In this document: one piece after another, positions 34,537 through 43,123 of the stretch
How positions within the stretch are numbered: the stretch's first letter is position 1
Layout: the number at the start of each line of letters is the position of its first letter
Assembly (NCBI GenBank): GCA_963840245.1
Contig: CAWIYI010000023.1
Span: 31,113 to 95,112, forward strand
Reading direction: 5' to 3'
Length of the DNA: 64,000 bases
Origin: Bog-473 sp963840245
Lineage (GTDB): Bacteria; Actinomycetota; Acidimicrobiia; Acidimicrobiales; RAAP-2
Program-made: the position numbers and the translations under genes
The notes under the pieces: model-generated
Told to the model about the DNA's origin: nothing
Seen by the model: the letters and a program-made list of their open reading frames with translations, nothing else
Databases searched by the model: none

Positions 34537-35966
34537 CGGTCGACCTCGCCCATGACCGGGTCGACGGACGAGATCACGGCAACGGCGTCGGCCATGAAGC
34601 CGCCACGGAGCAGCAACGGGAGGGCCTGCAGGTTGACGAAGCTCGGCGCACGGATGTGCAGGCGGTACGGCTTGGACGTCCCGTCGGACACCAGGTAGCA
34701 GCCGAGCTCGCCCCTGGGGGATTCGATCGCCACGTAGACCTCGCCCTCAGGGACGCGGAAGCCCTCGGTGAAGATCTTGAAGTGGTGGATGAGCGCCTCC
34801 ATGCTCTCGTCGATGCGGGCCCGGGGCGGCGGCGTCACCTTGCGGTCCTGCACCCGATAGTCGCCCGGGGGCATCATCTCGGCGATCTGGCGGATCATCT
34901 TGATCGACTCGCGGGTTTCGTTGAGGCGCACCGAGTACCGGTCGAAGTTGTCGCCGTAGGTTCCCACGATCACGTCGAAGTCCAGCTTGTCGTAGGCCAG
35001 GTAGGGCATGGTCCGGCGCAGGTCCCATGGCACCCCCGTGGAGCGCAGGATGGGGCCGGTCGCCGAGAGCGCGAGCGCCTCCTCGGCTGAGATGTTGCCC
35101 ACCGCCTCGGTCCGTTCCCGGAAGATGGGCTGGCCGGTCAGGAGCTCGTCGTAGTCGTAGGTGCGGGCCAGGATGGTCTCGCAGATGATGTCGATGTCGT
35201 CCTCCCAGCCGTCGGGCAGATCGGCGGCGACGCCACCGGGACGGATGTAGTTGTGGTTCATGCGGAGGCCGGTCGTCTTGTCGAAGAAGGCGAGGACCAT
35301 CTCGCGCTCGCGGAAGCCGTAGATCAACATGGAGGTGGAGCCGAGGTCCCCGCCATTGGTGGCCAACCACAGCAGGTGCGACGACACCCGGTTCAGCTCG
35401 ACCATCAGCATCCGGATCCAGGTGGCGCGCGGTGGCATCTCCACGTCGAGGAGAGCCTCGGTGGCCAAGGAGAAGACCAACTCGTTGTGCAGCGGGGAGA
35501 GATAGTCCATCCGGGTGACGTTGGTGGCGCCCTGGGCGTAGGTGAGCTCCTCTCCCTGCTTCTCCATGCCGGTGTGGAGATAGCCGATGATCGGCTTGGT
35601 TCGCAGCACCGTCTCACCGTCCAGCTCGAGCATGAGGCGCAGCACGCCGTGGGTAGAAGGGTGCTGGGGCCCCATGTTGATGATCGTCGTCTCGTCGTCA
35701 CGCCGCTCGATGTCGATGTCGGCCGGGTCCACGTAGCCACCCTCGGGGAGACGCAGGACCGCGCCCACCTCCTGTCGGAGCTCGCCGGCACCTGTGGTGG
35801 AGCGCGACCGGAGGCCCTGGTCGCCTTCGGCCGTCTCGGCAATCAAGGCCTGCTCTTCATCCTCGTAGCGGGCGGCCGCCTCCTCCGGGGTTTCGCCCTC
35901 GTGGATGTCCGCAGGCCTGTGCGTGTGACCGTGCTCGTCGCGGTGCGTGTGATCGTGTTCGCTCAT
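34533..35966 (-). CDS. nuoD: NADH-quinone oxidoreductase subunit D
   Basis: A 477-residue quinone-site subunit of the 49-kDa family. MGPQHPSTHG carries the quinone-contacting His residues, and YLHTGMEK, RMDYLSPLHNE and the ending SVDPVMGEVDR are diagnostic. The first 80 residues are an added acidic, His-rich region opening MSEHDHTHRDEHGHTHR, which could bind metal ions (inference). The ATG overlaps the nuoC stop as ATGA. Confidence 0.95.
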   Translation of the reverse strand: MSEHDHTHRDEHGHTHRPADIHEGETPEEAAARYEDEEQALIAETAEGDQGLRSRSTTGAGELRQEVGAVLRLPEGGYVDPADIDIERRDDETTIINMGPQHPSTHGVLRLMLELDGETVLRTKPIIGYLHTGMEKQGEELTYAQGATNVTRMDYLSPLHNELVFSLATEALLDVEMPPRATWIRMLMVELNRVSSHLLWLATNGGDLGSTSMLIYGFREREMVLAFFDKTTGLRMNHNYIRPGGVAADLPDGWEDDIDIICETILARTYDYDELLTGQPIFRERTEAVGNISAEEALALSATGPILRSTGVPWDLRRTMPYLAYDKLDFDVIVGTYGDNFDRYSVRLNETRESIKMIRQIAEMMPPGDYRVQDRKVTPPPRARIDESMEALIHHFKIFTEGFRVPEGEVYVAIESPRGELGCYLVSDGTSKPYRLHIRAPSFVNLQALPLLLRGGFMADAVAVISSVDPVMGEVDR

Positions 35967-36484
35967 CGGGGGCCTGGCGCTTCCTTGAACTGCACCGGTA
36001 CCCGCCCGACGCCGTAATCCTTGCGCAGGGGGTGGCCCTCCCAGTCTTCGGGCATGAGGATGCGCGTCATGTCCGGGTGGCCCTCGAAGATGATCCCGAC
36101 CAGGTCGTACGCCTCGCGCTCCATGGAGTCGGCGCCCGGATAGATGTCCACCACGCTGCCCAAGGTCGGATCGGACTCGGGCACCTGCACCCTGATGCGC
36201 ACGCGCCGGCGGGACGAGAGCGACAACAGGTTGACGACAACCTCGAAACGCTCGGCCGTCACCCCCTCAGGCAGGGAGCGGCCGGGGTGGGTCAGGTAGT
36301 CGACGGCGCACAGGTCGCTGCACATCTCGAAGCCGGCATCCCTGAACGCGGCCACCATCTGCGTGTAGGTGCCGCGCGACGGGAAGGCGAGCTGGTCCAC
36401 CAGCCGGTCCGGCAGCCGCGGCACCTCGGGAAGGACGCTGCTGGGGGAGGCCACCGGCGCGGTCGTCGGGGTCGTCCCGCTCAC
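35963..36484 (-). CDS. nuoC: NADH-quinone oxidoreductase subunit C
   Basis: A 173-residue subunit of the 30-kDa family, recognised by EREAYDLVGIIFEGHPDMTRILMPEDWEG-type features: the Tyr-Asp-Leu core, GHPD and the WEGHPLRKDY ending. GTG at 36484 is preferred over a longer frame because it overlaps the nuoB stop as GTGA, like its neighbours. The N-terminal 20 residues are Thr/Pro/Ser-rich. Confidence 0.94.
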   Translation of the reverse strand: MSGTTPTTAPVASPSSVLPEVPRLPDRLVDQLAFPSRGTYTQMVAAFRDAGFEMCSDLCAVDYLTHPGRSLPEGVTAERFEVVVNLLSLSSRRRVRIRVQVPESDPTLGSVVDIYPGADSMEREAYDLVGIIFEGHPDMTRILMPEDWEGHPLRKDYGVGRVPVQFKEAPGPR

Positions 36485-37041
36485 CGTGGCGTGGCCACCC
36501 GCACGGCGTCGGGCACCGCGGGCACCCACCCACCGGTTGCCTGCTCGCCGGCCGGGATGGAGGATCCGGGCCGACGGGTGATCTCACCGGTTCGGATCTT
36601 CTCGTGCAGAGTCAGAATGGCGTGCAGGAGCGTCTCGGGCGACGGTGGGCAACCGGGGGCGTAGACATCCACCGGCACGATCTGGTCCACCCCCTGGACA
36701 ATGGCGTAGTTGTTGAACATCCCTCCCGTCGACGCGCACACGCCCATGGAGATGACCCACTTCGGTTCCATCATCTGGTCGTAGATCTGGCGCAGGACCG
36801 GCGCCATCTTCTGCGACACCCGACCGGCCACGATCATCAGATCGGCCTGTCGCGGCGAGCCCCGGAAGACCTCCATGCCGAGCCGACTGATGTCGTAGTC
36901 GGCGGCTCCGACCGAGATCATCTCAATGGCGCAGCAGGCGAGACCAAAGGTGGCCGGCCAGACGCTGTTCCGCCGGGCCCACTTGACCAGATCCTCGATG
37001 CGACCGGTCAGGAAATTGTGTTGGAGGTCCTCGAACCCCAT
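36481..37041 (-). CDS. nuoB: NADH-quinone oxidoreductase subunit B
   Basis: A 186-residue subunit holding cluster N2, the last Fe-S centre before quinone. The ligands are in LACCAIEM (adjacent Cys pair), GVCASTGG and PGCPPSPE. The core is standard in length, with a short extra C-terminal tail. The ATG lies 3 nt after the nuoA stop. Confidence 0.96.
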   Translation of the reverse strand: MGFEDLQHNFLTGRIEDLVKWARRNSVWPATFGLACCAIEMISVGAADYDISRLGMEVFRGSPRQADLMIVAGRVSQKMAPVLRQIYDQMMEPKWVISMGVCASTGGMFNNYAIVQGVDQIVPVDVYAPGCPPSPETLLHAILTLHEKIRTGEITRRPGSSIPAGEQATGGWVPAVPDAVRVATPR

Positions 37042-37044
37042 CGA

Positions 37045-37494
37045 TCAGGCCGCCTCACCGGGGGTCTTCGACGCGCTGATCCGGGTGATGGTCGACTCCG
37101 ACGTGCGACTCGGCATGCCCGACTGCAGCGTCTTCTCCGGGCCCCACGTCAGGGCCCCGTTGGAGATGAGGTACAGGAACGAGATGAAGACAACCGCGGC
37201 GAAGACGATCACCTCGATGAGCCCGAAGGTCGCGATCTGGTGGAAGATCACCGCCCAGGGGTAGAGGAAGACGATCTCGATGTCGAAGATGATGAAGATC
37301 ATCGACACCAGGTAGAAGCGCACCGGGAAGCGCTGGGGCAACTCCACGTCGGGGACGATGCCGCACTCGTACGGCGCGAGCTTGGCCGCCGTCGGCTTCT
37401 TGCGCGGTGCGAGCACCGCCGAGGACACCAGCGAGAAGACGGTGAAGGCGAGGGCGAGCAGCCCCAGGATGAGGATCGGGAGGTACTGGTCCAC
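37045..37494 (-). CDS. nuoA: NADH-quinone oxidoreductase subunit A
   Basis: First gene of the 14-gene nuo operon. A 149-residue protein with three helices; the quinone-cavity loop YECGIVP and the helix-2 acidic stretch IFDIEIVFLYPWA are conserved. The C-terminal 25 residues are a polar extension. The GTG start has GGAAG just upstream (on the minus strand), so unlike many genes here it probably has a leader. It diverges from the reductase gene across 87 bp. Confidence 0.95.
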   Translation of the reverse strand: MDQYLPILILGLLALAFTVFSLVSSAVLAPRKKPTAAKLAPYECGIVPDVELPQRFPVRFYLVSMIFIIFDIEIVFLYPWAVIFHQIATFGLIEVIVFAAVVFISFLYLISNGALTWGPEKTLQSGMPSRTSESTITRISASKTPGEAA

Positions 37495-37569
37495 TGTCTT
37501 CCGTTTCTACCATGCGACCCCTTCGCCAGGCACATCCGCGCCGCTGGTCAGAGGCCCCGGCCGGGGACC

Positions 37570-37575
37570 TACGAT
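37570..37575 (+). promoter_or_regulatory. -10 element TACGAT, leaderless promoter of the reductase gene
   Basis: TACGAT is followed by six bases and GTG at 37582, identical in layout to the SDR promoter at 1216. It supports 37582, the start of the Lys-rich segment, as the true translation start. Confidence 0.55.
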
Positions 37576-37581
37576 GCCCTC

Positions 37582-39211
37582 GTGACGGCTCCCGACGAGA
37601 CCCCTGGTCCCGGCGCCCCCAAGAAGGCGGCGCGGACGGCGAAGGCCCCGAGTAACCCGAACAAGAAGCAGCCGGCGGCGAAGAAACAGGCGGCGACCAA
37701 GCAGGCGGCGGCGAAGAAGCAGGCGGCGGCGAAGAAACAGCCGGCGGCAAAGCAGGCGGCGGCGAAGAAACAGCCGGCGGCGAAGAAGCAGGCGCCGGCC
37801 AAGAGAGCGTCGGCCAAGCGAGCGCCGGCCAAGCGGGCGCCGGCAACCCCCGCCGCCGGTGGGGCGGAGAAGGCGTCCCCGTCCCGTCCCGCGCCGGGCG
37901 GTGCCGCAGCCGGCGGCCGAGCACGTGCACGACGTCGTGATCGTCGGTGGCGGGCCCACCGGCTCCGCCTGCGGCTACTGGCTGGCTCAAGCCGGCTGGG
38001 ACGTCGTGGTCGTCGAGAAGAAGGTGTTCCCCCGCGAGAAGACGTGCGGGGACGGCCTCACGCCACGGGCCGTCCGGCAGCTGGCCGACATGGGCCTCGA
38101 GGAAGCCCTGGCCGGTTCCCATCGTTACGAGGGCCTACGCGCCTTCGGCTTCGGCCGCTCCATCGACATGCGCTGGCCGGAGCACCCGAACTTCCCCGAT
38201 TACGGCTACACCATCACGCGCCACGACCTCGACGGGCTGGTCGCCGGGCATGCGGCGGGCGCGGGGGCCACCCTGCTCCAGGGCACCGAGGTCACGGCGC
38301 CTCTCGTCGACGAGGCCGCCCCTTCCTCGGGCCCACTGCCGACGCTCACCGGTGTCACGGTCAAGGAGAAGGGCGCGGCGAGCACCCGCACCATCCGTGG
38401 CCGCTACGTCGTGGTGGCCGACGGATCCAATTCGCGGGTAGGCCGCATGCTCGGCACGACACGGCGCCGCGACCTGCCCATGGGCATGGCACTGCGCGGC
38501 TACTACCGGTCCGATCGCCACGACGACCCGTTCATCGAATCGCACCTCGACATCCGCGACGCTGAGGGCAACGTGGTCCCCGGGTACGGGTGGATCTTCC
38601 CGATGGGCGACGGCCGGGTGAACGTCGGCGTCGGCCTGCTGTCGACCGACCAGCGCTGGAAGGGCCTCAACACCTCCCATCTCATGGATGCCTTCGTGGA
38701 CTTCGCCCCGTCGTCCTGGGGGCTGCGGCCCGAGACGAGCCTGGGGCCGCCGACCGGCGGGAAACTCCCGATGGGGCTCTCCGTCGGGCCGCGCGCGGGT
38801 GCCAACGTGCTCATCGCCGGCGACGCCGGTGGCGCCATCAACCCGTTCAACGGGGAGGGCATCGCCTACGGCTACGAGACGGGGCGCCTGGCCGCCGCCG
38901 CACTCGGCCACGCCCTGACCGGCGGGGGTGAGCAGGCGCTGACCGACTACGACCGCGAGCTCACGGCCGCCTACGGCCCGTACTTCAAGGTGGCGCGGGC
39001 CTTCGTGCACCTGATCTCGAACCCCGATGCGATGCGCCTCTGCGTCGGCCTCGGCATGCGCTCGGAGCTGCTCATGACCCAGCTCCTCCGCATCATGGCC
39101 AACCTGATGCGTCCCGACGCCGCCGGCCCGGCCGAACTGGGCTTCCGGGCCATGGAGCTCGTCTCGCGCGTCCTGCCCGACAGCGACGGGCTCGAGAGCT
39201 CCGCCGCCTGA
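37582..39211 (+). CDS. Geranylgeranyl-reductase family flavoprotein with Lys/Ala-rich N-terminal tail (probable frame break)
   Basis: The flavoprotein part (from about 37901, where a GTG could also start it) has the FAD loop VIVGGGPTGSACGYWLA, EKTCGDGLTPRAV and the second FAD motif IAGDAGGAINPFNGEG, typical of geranylgeranyl reductases that saturate prenyl chains of menaquinone or lipids. Upstream, in another frame but behind a good leaderless promoter, lies a histone-H1-like tail of repeated AAKKQ/PAKR units of about 85 residues. That frame then runs uselessly through the reductase. One surplus base in a C/G run at 37847-37880 would fuse the two. The location beside nuo fits menaquinone modification. 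Confidence 0.8.
37672..37840 (+). repeat. Degenerate 15-18 bp tandem repeats coding AAKKQ-type units
   Basis: GCGGCGAAGAA-type units recur about nine times with small substitutions. They encode alternating Ala/Lys/Gln and then Ala/Lys/Arg blocks, like bacterial histone-H1-like or PAKKA tails. The repeat is coding, not intergenic. Confidence 0.7.
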
Positions 39212-39233
39212 CGCGCGCCACCCGAGGCGCGCG
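39212..39233. terminator. Hairpin between convergent reductase and APH-like genes
   Basis: CGCGCGCC (39212-39219) and GGCGCGCG (39226-39233) make a perfect 8-bp stem with a 6-nt loop directly after the reductase stop. No T run follows. It may end transcripts from both sides. Confidence 0.5.
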
Positions 39234-39247
39234 GCCTGAGCGACTAC

Positions 39248-40009
39248 TCAGGCGAACAGCCGCTCCGAACCGCCCGCCACCCGCAGCAGCCAGGCGCGCT
39301 CTTCACCCTCGAAGCCTTCCGCGACGCGCGCCGCCGCTGTGACCCGCACCCACGAATCGAGGGCATCGTCACTCAAGCCTCGACGCGACCGACCCTCGCT
39401 CCGCACGGCACACATGAACCGCCCGACCGGCCCGGCAGAACGCTGCCCCCACAGGACGAGGGTGCGGCCGAGATCCGCCGCCGAGGGGCCGGCCGCCACG
39501 GTCAGCCAGTCGATGACGACCCAGCCGGCCGGGCCGACCAGCACGTTCGAGGGGTGGAAATCGAAGTGGCAGACGCCCCGCGTTCCGTCGTCGTGCTCGG
39601 CCAGCAGCGTCTGGAGGTCGCGCCGCAACCCGGGGTCGGGCACGCTCACGTCGATCTCGTCGCCCAGCCGGGACACCAGGTCAGGCAGGCCGCCCACGCT
39701 CACCCGGTTGCACTCCAGCTGGAGTGCTGCGAAACGATCGGCCAGGCGCTCGACCTCGCCTGGCCCAGAGGCCGAAAGGGCCTCGAGCAGCGACGGCCCG
39801 TCGACCCGGTCCAGGATCACGCCGGCGCGCCCGTTCACGGTGACCGTGCCGTGCGGCCGAGCCACCGGCAGCCCCGCCTCGGCGAGGTCGAAGAGCACGG
39901 TCGCCTCGTAGGCGGACAGGCCGTCCCACTCGGGACGGTCGAGCTTGAGCACCCGACCCTCGCCGTAGGCGAAGACCTCGGCCGTACGGCCCTCGGCCAG
40001 CAGCTCCAC
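39248..40009 (-). CDS. APH-family small-molecule kinase
   Basis: A 253-residue aminoglycoside-phosphotransferase-fold kinase. The ATP-binding Lys is in VLKLDRP, the catalytic loop is HFDFHPSNVL with Asp intact, and the metal Asp is in VVIDW. The substrate is unknown, and the family includes choline, homoserine and sugar kinases. GTG at 40009 lies 5 nt after the HIT stop; a CTG overlapping that stop (40018) is another possible start. It is probably co-transcribed with the HIT gene. Confidence 0.8.
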   Translation of the reverse strand: MELLAEGRTAEVFAYGEGRVLKLDRPEWDGLSAYEATVLFDLAEAGLPVARPHGTVTVNGRAGVILDRVDGPSLLEALSASGPGEVERLADRFAALQLECNRVSVGGLPDLVSRLGDEIDVSVPDPGLRRDLQTLLAEHDDGTRGVCHFDFHPSNVLVGPAGWVVIDWLTVAAGPSAADLGRTLVLWGQRSAGPVGRFMCAVRSEGRSRRGLSDDALDSWVRVTAAARVAEGFEGEERAWLLRVAGGSERLFA

Positions 40010-40014
40010 GCCGC

Positions 40015-40494
40015 TCAGCCCCGCAGGCGGGCCCGCAACGCGGCGGCTTCGGCCTCCAGCTGCGCCGGCGCGATTGCCGGCGTCGTCGCGACGTCGAACG
40101 CCTCGGACTCGAGCGGGCCACCCGCCCGCGCATCCTGCAGCGGACGCGGCACCAGATGGACGTGCAGGTGGGGCACGCCGTTGCCCAGGCTGAGCCAGTT
40201 CATCTTCGCCGGCCGGTACTGCTCGTCGACGGCGCCGGCGACACGGGCGACGTCCGACCAGAAGCCCGCCGCCTCCCCGGCCGACAGCTCCGTGGGCTCG
40301 GCGACGTGACGTCCCTTCCAGATGACATAGGCATAGCCGGGCCGCACCGGATACCGGCCGATGTACCCGTCGGCCCAGACTCCCTCGAAGACCCGCAGAC
40401 CGTGGGGCGTCTCGTCGGCGCCGGGCCCGCACATCGGGCACCCCTCGCCGCGGCGCAGGGCGGCGAAGTCGGACGGCCACTGGTGTTCGGGCAT
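40015..40494 (-). CDS. HIT-domain nucleotide hydrolase/transferase
   Basis: A 159-residue histidine-triad protein: the active-site motif is HLHVHLVPRP, preceded by WLSLGNGVPH. CPMCG near the N-terminus, together with later residues, could form a zinc site as in other HIT proteins. HIT enzymes cleave or transfer nucleotidyl groups from dinucleotides or nucleoside phosphoramidates. ATG at 40494 is chosen; upstream sequence in frame is not HIT-like. A -10-like CAGACT lies 7 nt before it. Confidence 0.85.
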   Translation of the reverse strand: MPEHQWPSDFAALRRGEGCPMCGPGADETPHGLRVFEGVWADGYIGRYPVRPGYAYVIWKGRHVAEPTELSAGEAAGFWSDVARVAGAVDEQYRPAKMNWLSLGNGVPHLHVHLVPRPLQDARAGGPLESEAFDVATTPAIAPAQLEAEAAALRARLRG

Positions 40495-40793
40495 GGTCTC
40501 CAGTCTGCCTGTCGCCAGGTCGATCGGTCGGGAGCGCCCTGCGGTTGCGGTCGGTCGGCCGGAATCGGACCGGGAGGACGGCGCCCCGGCTGATCGGATC
40601 GCCGCCGTGCGCGTCTCGCCACCGGCCATGGCTGCCAACTACCGGCCACGTCTGCCAAAACTGTAAACGAGCCTGCTTATAGTGTCAGGAGACCTGGCCG
40701 CTCCTGCCGGCCGCCGCACGCCCACCGGGGCCCTCGCCTTCTGCCAACTACCGGCCACGTCTCCCAAAACTGTAAACGAGCCTGTTTATAGTG
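40495..40793. other. 299-bp non-coding region with a duplicated hemL-end element
   Basis: It contains the HIT promoter side and both copies of the 69-bp direct repeat. A plus-strand frame from GTG 40682 stays open to 41311 but is antisense to hemL and has no recognisable domain. No RNA gene is recognised. Confidence 0.5.
40632..40700. repeat. 69-bp direct repeat, copy 1
   Basis: Identical to copy 2 (40741-40809) at 67 of 69 positions, 109 bp apart start to start. It starts CTGCCAACTACCGG and ends GAGACCTGGCCG. This copy lies outside any gene and contains a decayed inverted repeat (TGTAAAC-6 nt-GCTTATA) plus a TATAGT that could serve as a -10. Confidence 0.9.
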
Positions 40794-40809
40794 TCAGGAG
40801 ACCTGGCCG
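40741..40809. repeat. 69-bp direct repeat, copy 2, covering the hemL stop
   Basis: Differs from copy 1 by one C/G and one T/C change. Its last 16 bp include the hemL stop and the last codons. It contains TGTAAACGAGCCTGTTTATA, an imperfect inverted repeat with a 6-nt centre. Forty bases of unrelated GC-rich DNA separate the copies. Confidence 0.9.
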
Positions 40810-42104
40810 TTCGCCGTCTGCGCCGCCGCCTCCCCCGCCACTTCGACGACGCGGGCCAGCACGCGCTCGTCGTGGGCCAGGCCGGGGAACATCACCTCGT
40901 AGGCACCGGGCGCGAGCGCCACGCCACGCCGCAGCATGGCGTGGAAGAACCGGGCGTAGGTGTCGCTGCTCGCCAGGGCCCGCGCGCCTTCGTAGTCGCA
41001 CGGCGCCTCGAGCGGGCCTGCCGCGGCATCGGCCACGAAGAGCCCGACGAGGGGGCCGACCGTCGGCGCCACGACGGACAGGCCACCCCCGGCCACCGCC
41101 GCCTCGAGGTCCTTCGCGAAGACGGCGACGCGCGCCGCCAGTGCCTCGTAGTCAGCCGGGCGTACCTCGCCGAGCACCGCGAGGCCCGCCGCCGTGGCGA
41201 GCGGGTTCCCCGACAGCGTGCCGGCCTGGTACACGGGGCCACCCGGCGCCAGTTCGGCCATCAGGTCACGGCGCCCGCCGAACGCGCCCACCGGCAGCCC
41301 GCCGCCGATGACCTTGCCGAAGCACCACAGGTCCGGGGTGACGCCGGACCACCCCGTGGCGCCCGCCGGGCCGAGGCGGAAGCCGGTGATGACCTCGTCG
41401 AAGATGAGGAGGGCACCGCTGGCACGGCACGCGGCGAGGAGTCCCTCGAGGAATCCCGGCGCAGGCGCCACCAGGTTCATGTTCGCCGCCACCGGTTCGA
41501 CGATCACGCAGGCCACCCGCTCATCGAGGTCGGGGACGACGTTGTAGGGAACGACCTGGGTGTCGGCCACGGCCCCGGCGGAGACGCCGACCGAGCCCGG
41601 GAGGCCGAGCATGGCGACCCCGCTGCCGCCGCCGGCGAGCAGGCCGTCGGAGTGGCCGTGATAGCAGCCGTCGAACTTGACCACGCGGTCGCGCCCGGTC
41701 GCGCCACGGGCCAGGCGCACGGCGCTCATGGCGGCCTCGGTCCCGGAAGAGACGAGACGCACCTGCTCGCAGCCGGGCACCCGCTCGCAGATGGCCTCGG
41801 CCAGCAGCACCTCACCCGGCGTCGGCGCGCCGAACGTCGTGCCGCGCGCCGCGGCAGCGGCCACGGCCGCGGTGACCGCCGGGTGCCCGTGGCCGAGCAG
41901 GACGGCGCCGTAGGACTGGACCATGTCGAGGTACCGGTTTCCCTCGGCGTCGAGTACGAAGGCGCCCTCGCCGGAGACGACGGTGTACGGCGTCCCGCCC
42001 ACCGAGGCAAAGGAGCGCACGGGCGAGTCCACGCCGCCCGGGATGACGCGCCGGGCCCGCTCGAACCACTCGGCGTTCGACGCCGGCGCCGGCTCAGCCA
42101 CCAA
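40794..42104 (-). CDS. hemL: Glutamate-1-semialdehyde 2,1-aminomutase
   Basis: PLP enzyme converting glutamate-1-semialdehyde to 5-aminolevulinate, the second step after HemA. 436 residues. GCYHGHSDGLL and FDEVITGFR precede the PLP-lysine segment CFGKVIGGGLPVGAFGG (Lys about 263). The start overlaps the hemB end by 11 bp. The 3' end lies inside repeat copy 2, so the final residues (NGQVS) are part of the duplicated unit. Confidence 0.96.
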   Translation of the reverse strand: MVAEPAPASNAEWFERARRVIPGGVDSPVRSFASVGGTPYTVVSGEGAFVLDAEGNRYLDMVQSYGAVLLGHGHPAVTAAVAAAAARGTTFGAPTPGEVLLAEAICERVPGCEQVRLVSSGTEAAMSAVRLARGATGRDRVVKFDGCYHGHSDGLLAGGGSGVAMLGLPGSVGVSAGAVADTQVVPYNVVPDLDERVACVIVEPVAANMNLVAPAPGFLEGLLAACRASGALLIFDEVITGFRLGPAGATGWSGVTPDLWCFGKVIGGGLPVGAFGGRRDLMAELAPGGPVYQAGTLSGNPLATAAGLAVLGEVRPADYEALAARVAVFAKDLEAAVAGGGLSVVAPTVGPLVGLFVADAAAGPLEAPCDYEGARALASSDTYARFFHAMLRRGVALAPGAYEVMFPGLAHDERVLARVVEVAGEAAAQTANGQVS

Positions 42105-43107
42105 GTGCCTCGGCCACCTCTGCCGCGAAGTAGGTCAGGATGAAATCGGCCCCGGCCCGCTTGAGGACGGTGAGCTGCTCGAGCGCCACGGCGGGCCCGT
42201 CGATCCAGCCGGCGGCGGCGGCGGCCTTCACCATGGCGAACTCCCCGCTCACGTGGTAGGCGGCGAGCGGGACGGTCACCGCGCCACGGACGGCGGCCAG
42301 CACGTCGAGGGAGGTCATGGCGGGCTTGACCATGATCATGTCCGCGCCTTCCGCCACGTCCTGCTCGATCTCCGCCAACGCCTCGCGCCCGTTGCGCGGG
42401 TCCTGCTGGTAGGCCCGGCGGTCACCGCCCCCGGCGATCGTGACGTCGACCGCGTCGCGGAAAGGGCCGTAGAGGGCGGAGGCGTACTTGGACGCGTAGG
42501 CCAGGATGGCGACCCGGTCGTGGCCGCCGCCGTCGAGCGCGGCACGGATGGCGCCCACCTGCCCGTCCATCATCCCGCTCGGCGCCACCACGTCGGCTCC
42601 CGCCTCGGCTTGGGCCACGGCGATGCGCTGGTAGAGCTCGAGCGTCTGGTCGTTGAGCACCTCGCCCGTCGGGCCGAGCACGCCGCAGTGCCCGTGGTCG
42701 GTGTACTCGTCGAGGCAGAGGTCGGCCATGAGCACGAGCTCGTCGCCGACGACGTCGCGCACGGCGCGCAACGCGACCTGCACGACGCCGTTCGGATCCC
42801 ACGCGCCGCTCCCCCGCGGGTCCTTGCGCACCGGCACCCCGAAGAGGATCAGCCCCGGGACGCCCAACGAGACCAGGCGCTTGGCCTCGACCACCAGCGA
42901 GTCGAGCGAGTGCTGCACCTCACCGGGCATGGACGCGATCGGGGTCGGGCCCTCGGCCCCCTCCCGGACGAAGAGCGGGGCGACCAGGTCGTCGACCCCG
43001 AGACGGGCCTCGGCGACCAGGCGGCGCAGCGCCGGGGTGCGGCGCAGCCGGCGGAGCCGCCGCGCCGGGTAGCCCCCCGGAGCGGGCGCAGAAGTCGCCT
43101 CGGCCAT
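42094..43107 (-). CDS. hemB: Porphobilinogen synthase (ALA dehydratase), Asp-type
   Basis: Condenses two 5-aminolevulinates to porphobilinogen. 337 residues. The Schiff-base Lys regions are LAYASKYASALYGPF and MVKPAMTSLD. The metal loop reads LCLDEYTDHGHCG, with Asp where zinc-dependent enzymes have Cys, so it is predicted to be a magnesium/allosteric type. ATG at 43107 has TAGGCT 6 nt upstream; the intervening GGAGGC could also act as a ribosome site. Confidence 0.95.
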   Translation of the reverse strand: MAEATSAPAPGGYPARRLRRLRRTPALRRLVAEARLGVDDLVAPLFVREGAEGPTPIASMPGEVQHSLDSLVVEAKRLVSLGVPGLILFGVPVRKDPRGSGAWDPNGVVQVALRAVRDVVGDELVLMADLCLDEYTDHGHCGVLGPTGEVLNDQTLELYQRIAVAQAEAGADVVAPSGMMDGQVGAIRAALDGGGHDRVAILAYASKYASALYGPFRDAVDVTIAGGGDRRAYQQDPRNGREALAEIEQDVAEGADMIMVKPAMTSLDVLAAVRGAVTVPLAAYHVSGEFAMVKAAAAAGWIDGPAVALEQLTVLKRAGADFILTYFAAEVAEALGG

Positions 43108-43113
43108 GCCTCC

Positions 43114-43119
43114 AGCCTA
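43114..43119 (-). promoter_or_regulatory. -10 element TAGGCT, internal promoter before hemB
   Basis: TAGGCT is followed by GGAGGC and ATG, and lies just beyond the cobA-hemD stop. It would allow hemB-hemL to be transcribed separately from rex-hemACD. The GGAGG overlap makes a leadered reading from further upstream equally possible. Confidence 0.4.
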
Positions 43120-43123
43120 CGGT

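Noticed and set aside
37672..37840. Possible CRISPR-like array
   Set aside because: Units are 15-18 bp, adjacent without unique spacers, and in frame; they code a Lys/Ala tail.
40682..41311. 209-residue plus-strand ORF starting in repeat copy 1
   Set aside because: Mostly antisense to hemL, Pro/Arg-rich, no domain. A promoter-like TATAGT overlaps its GTG, so it is not usable as a leaderless start.
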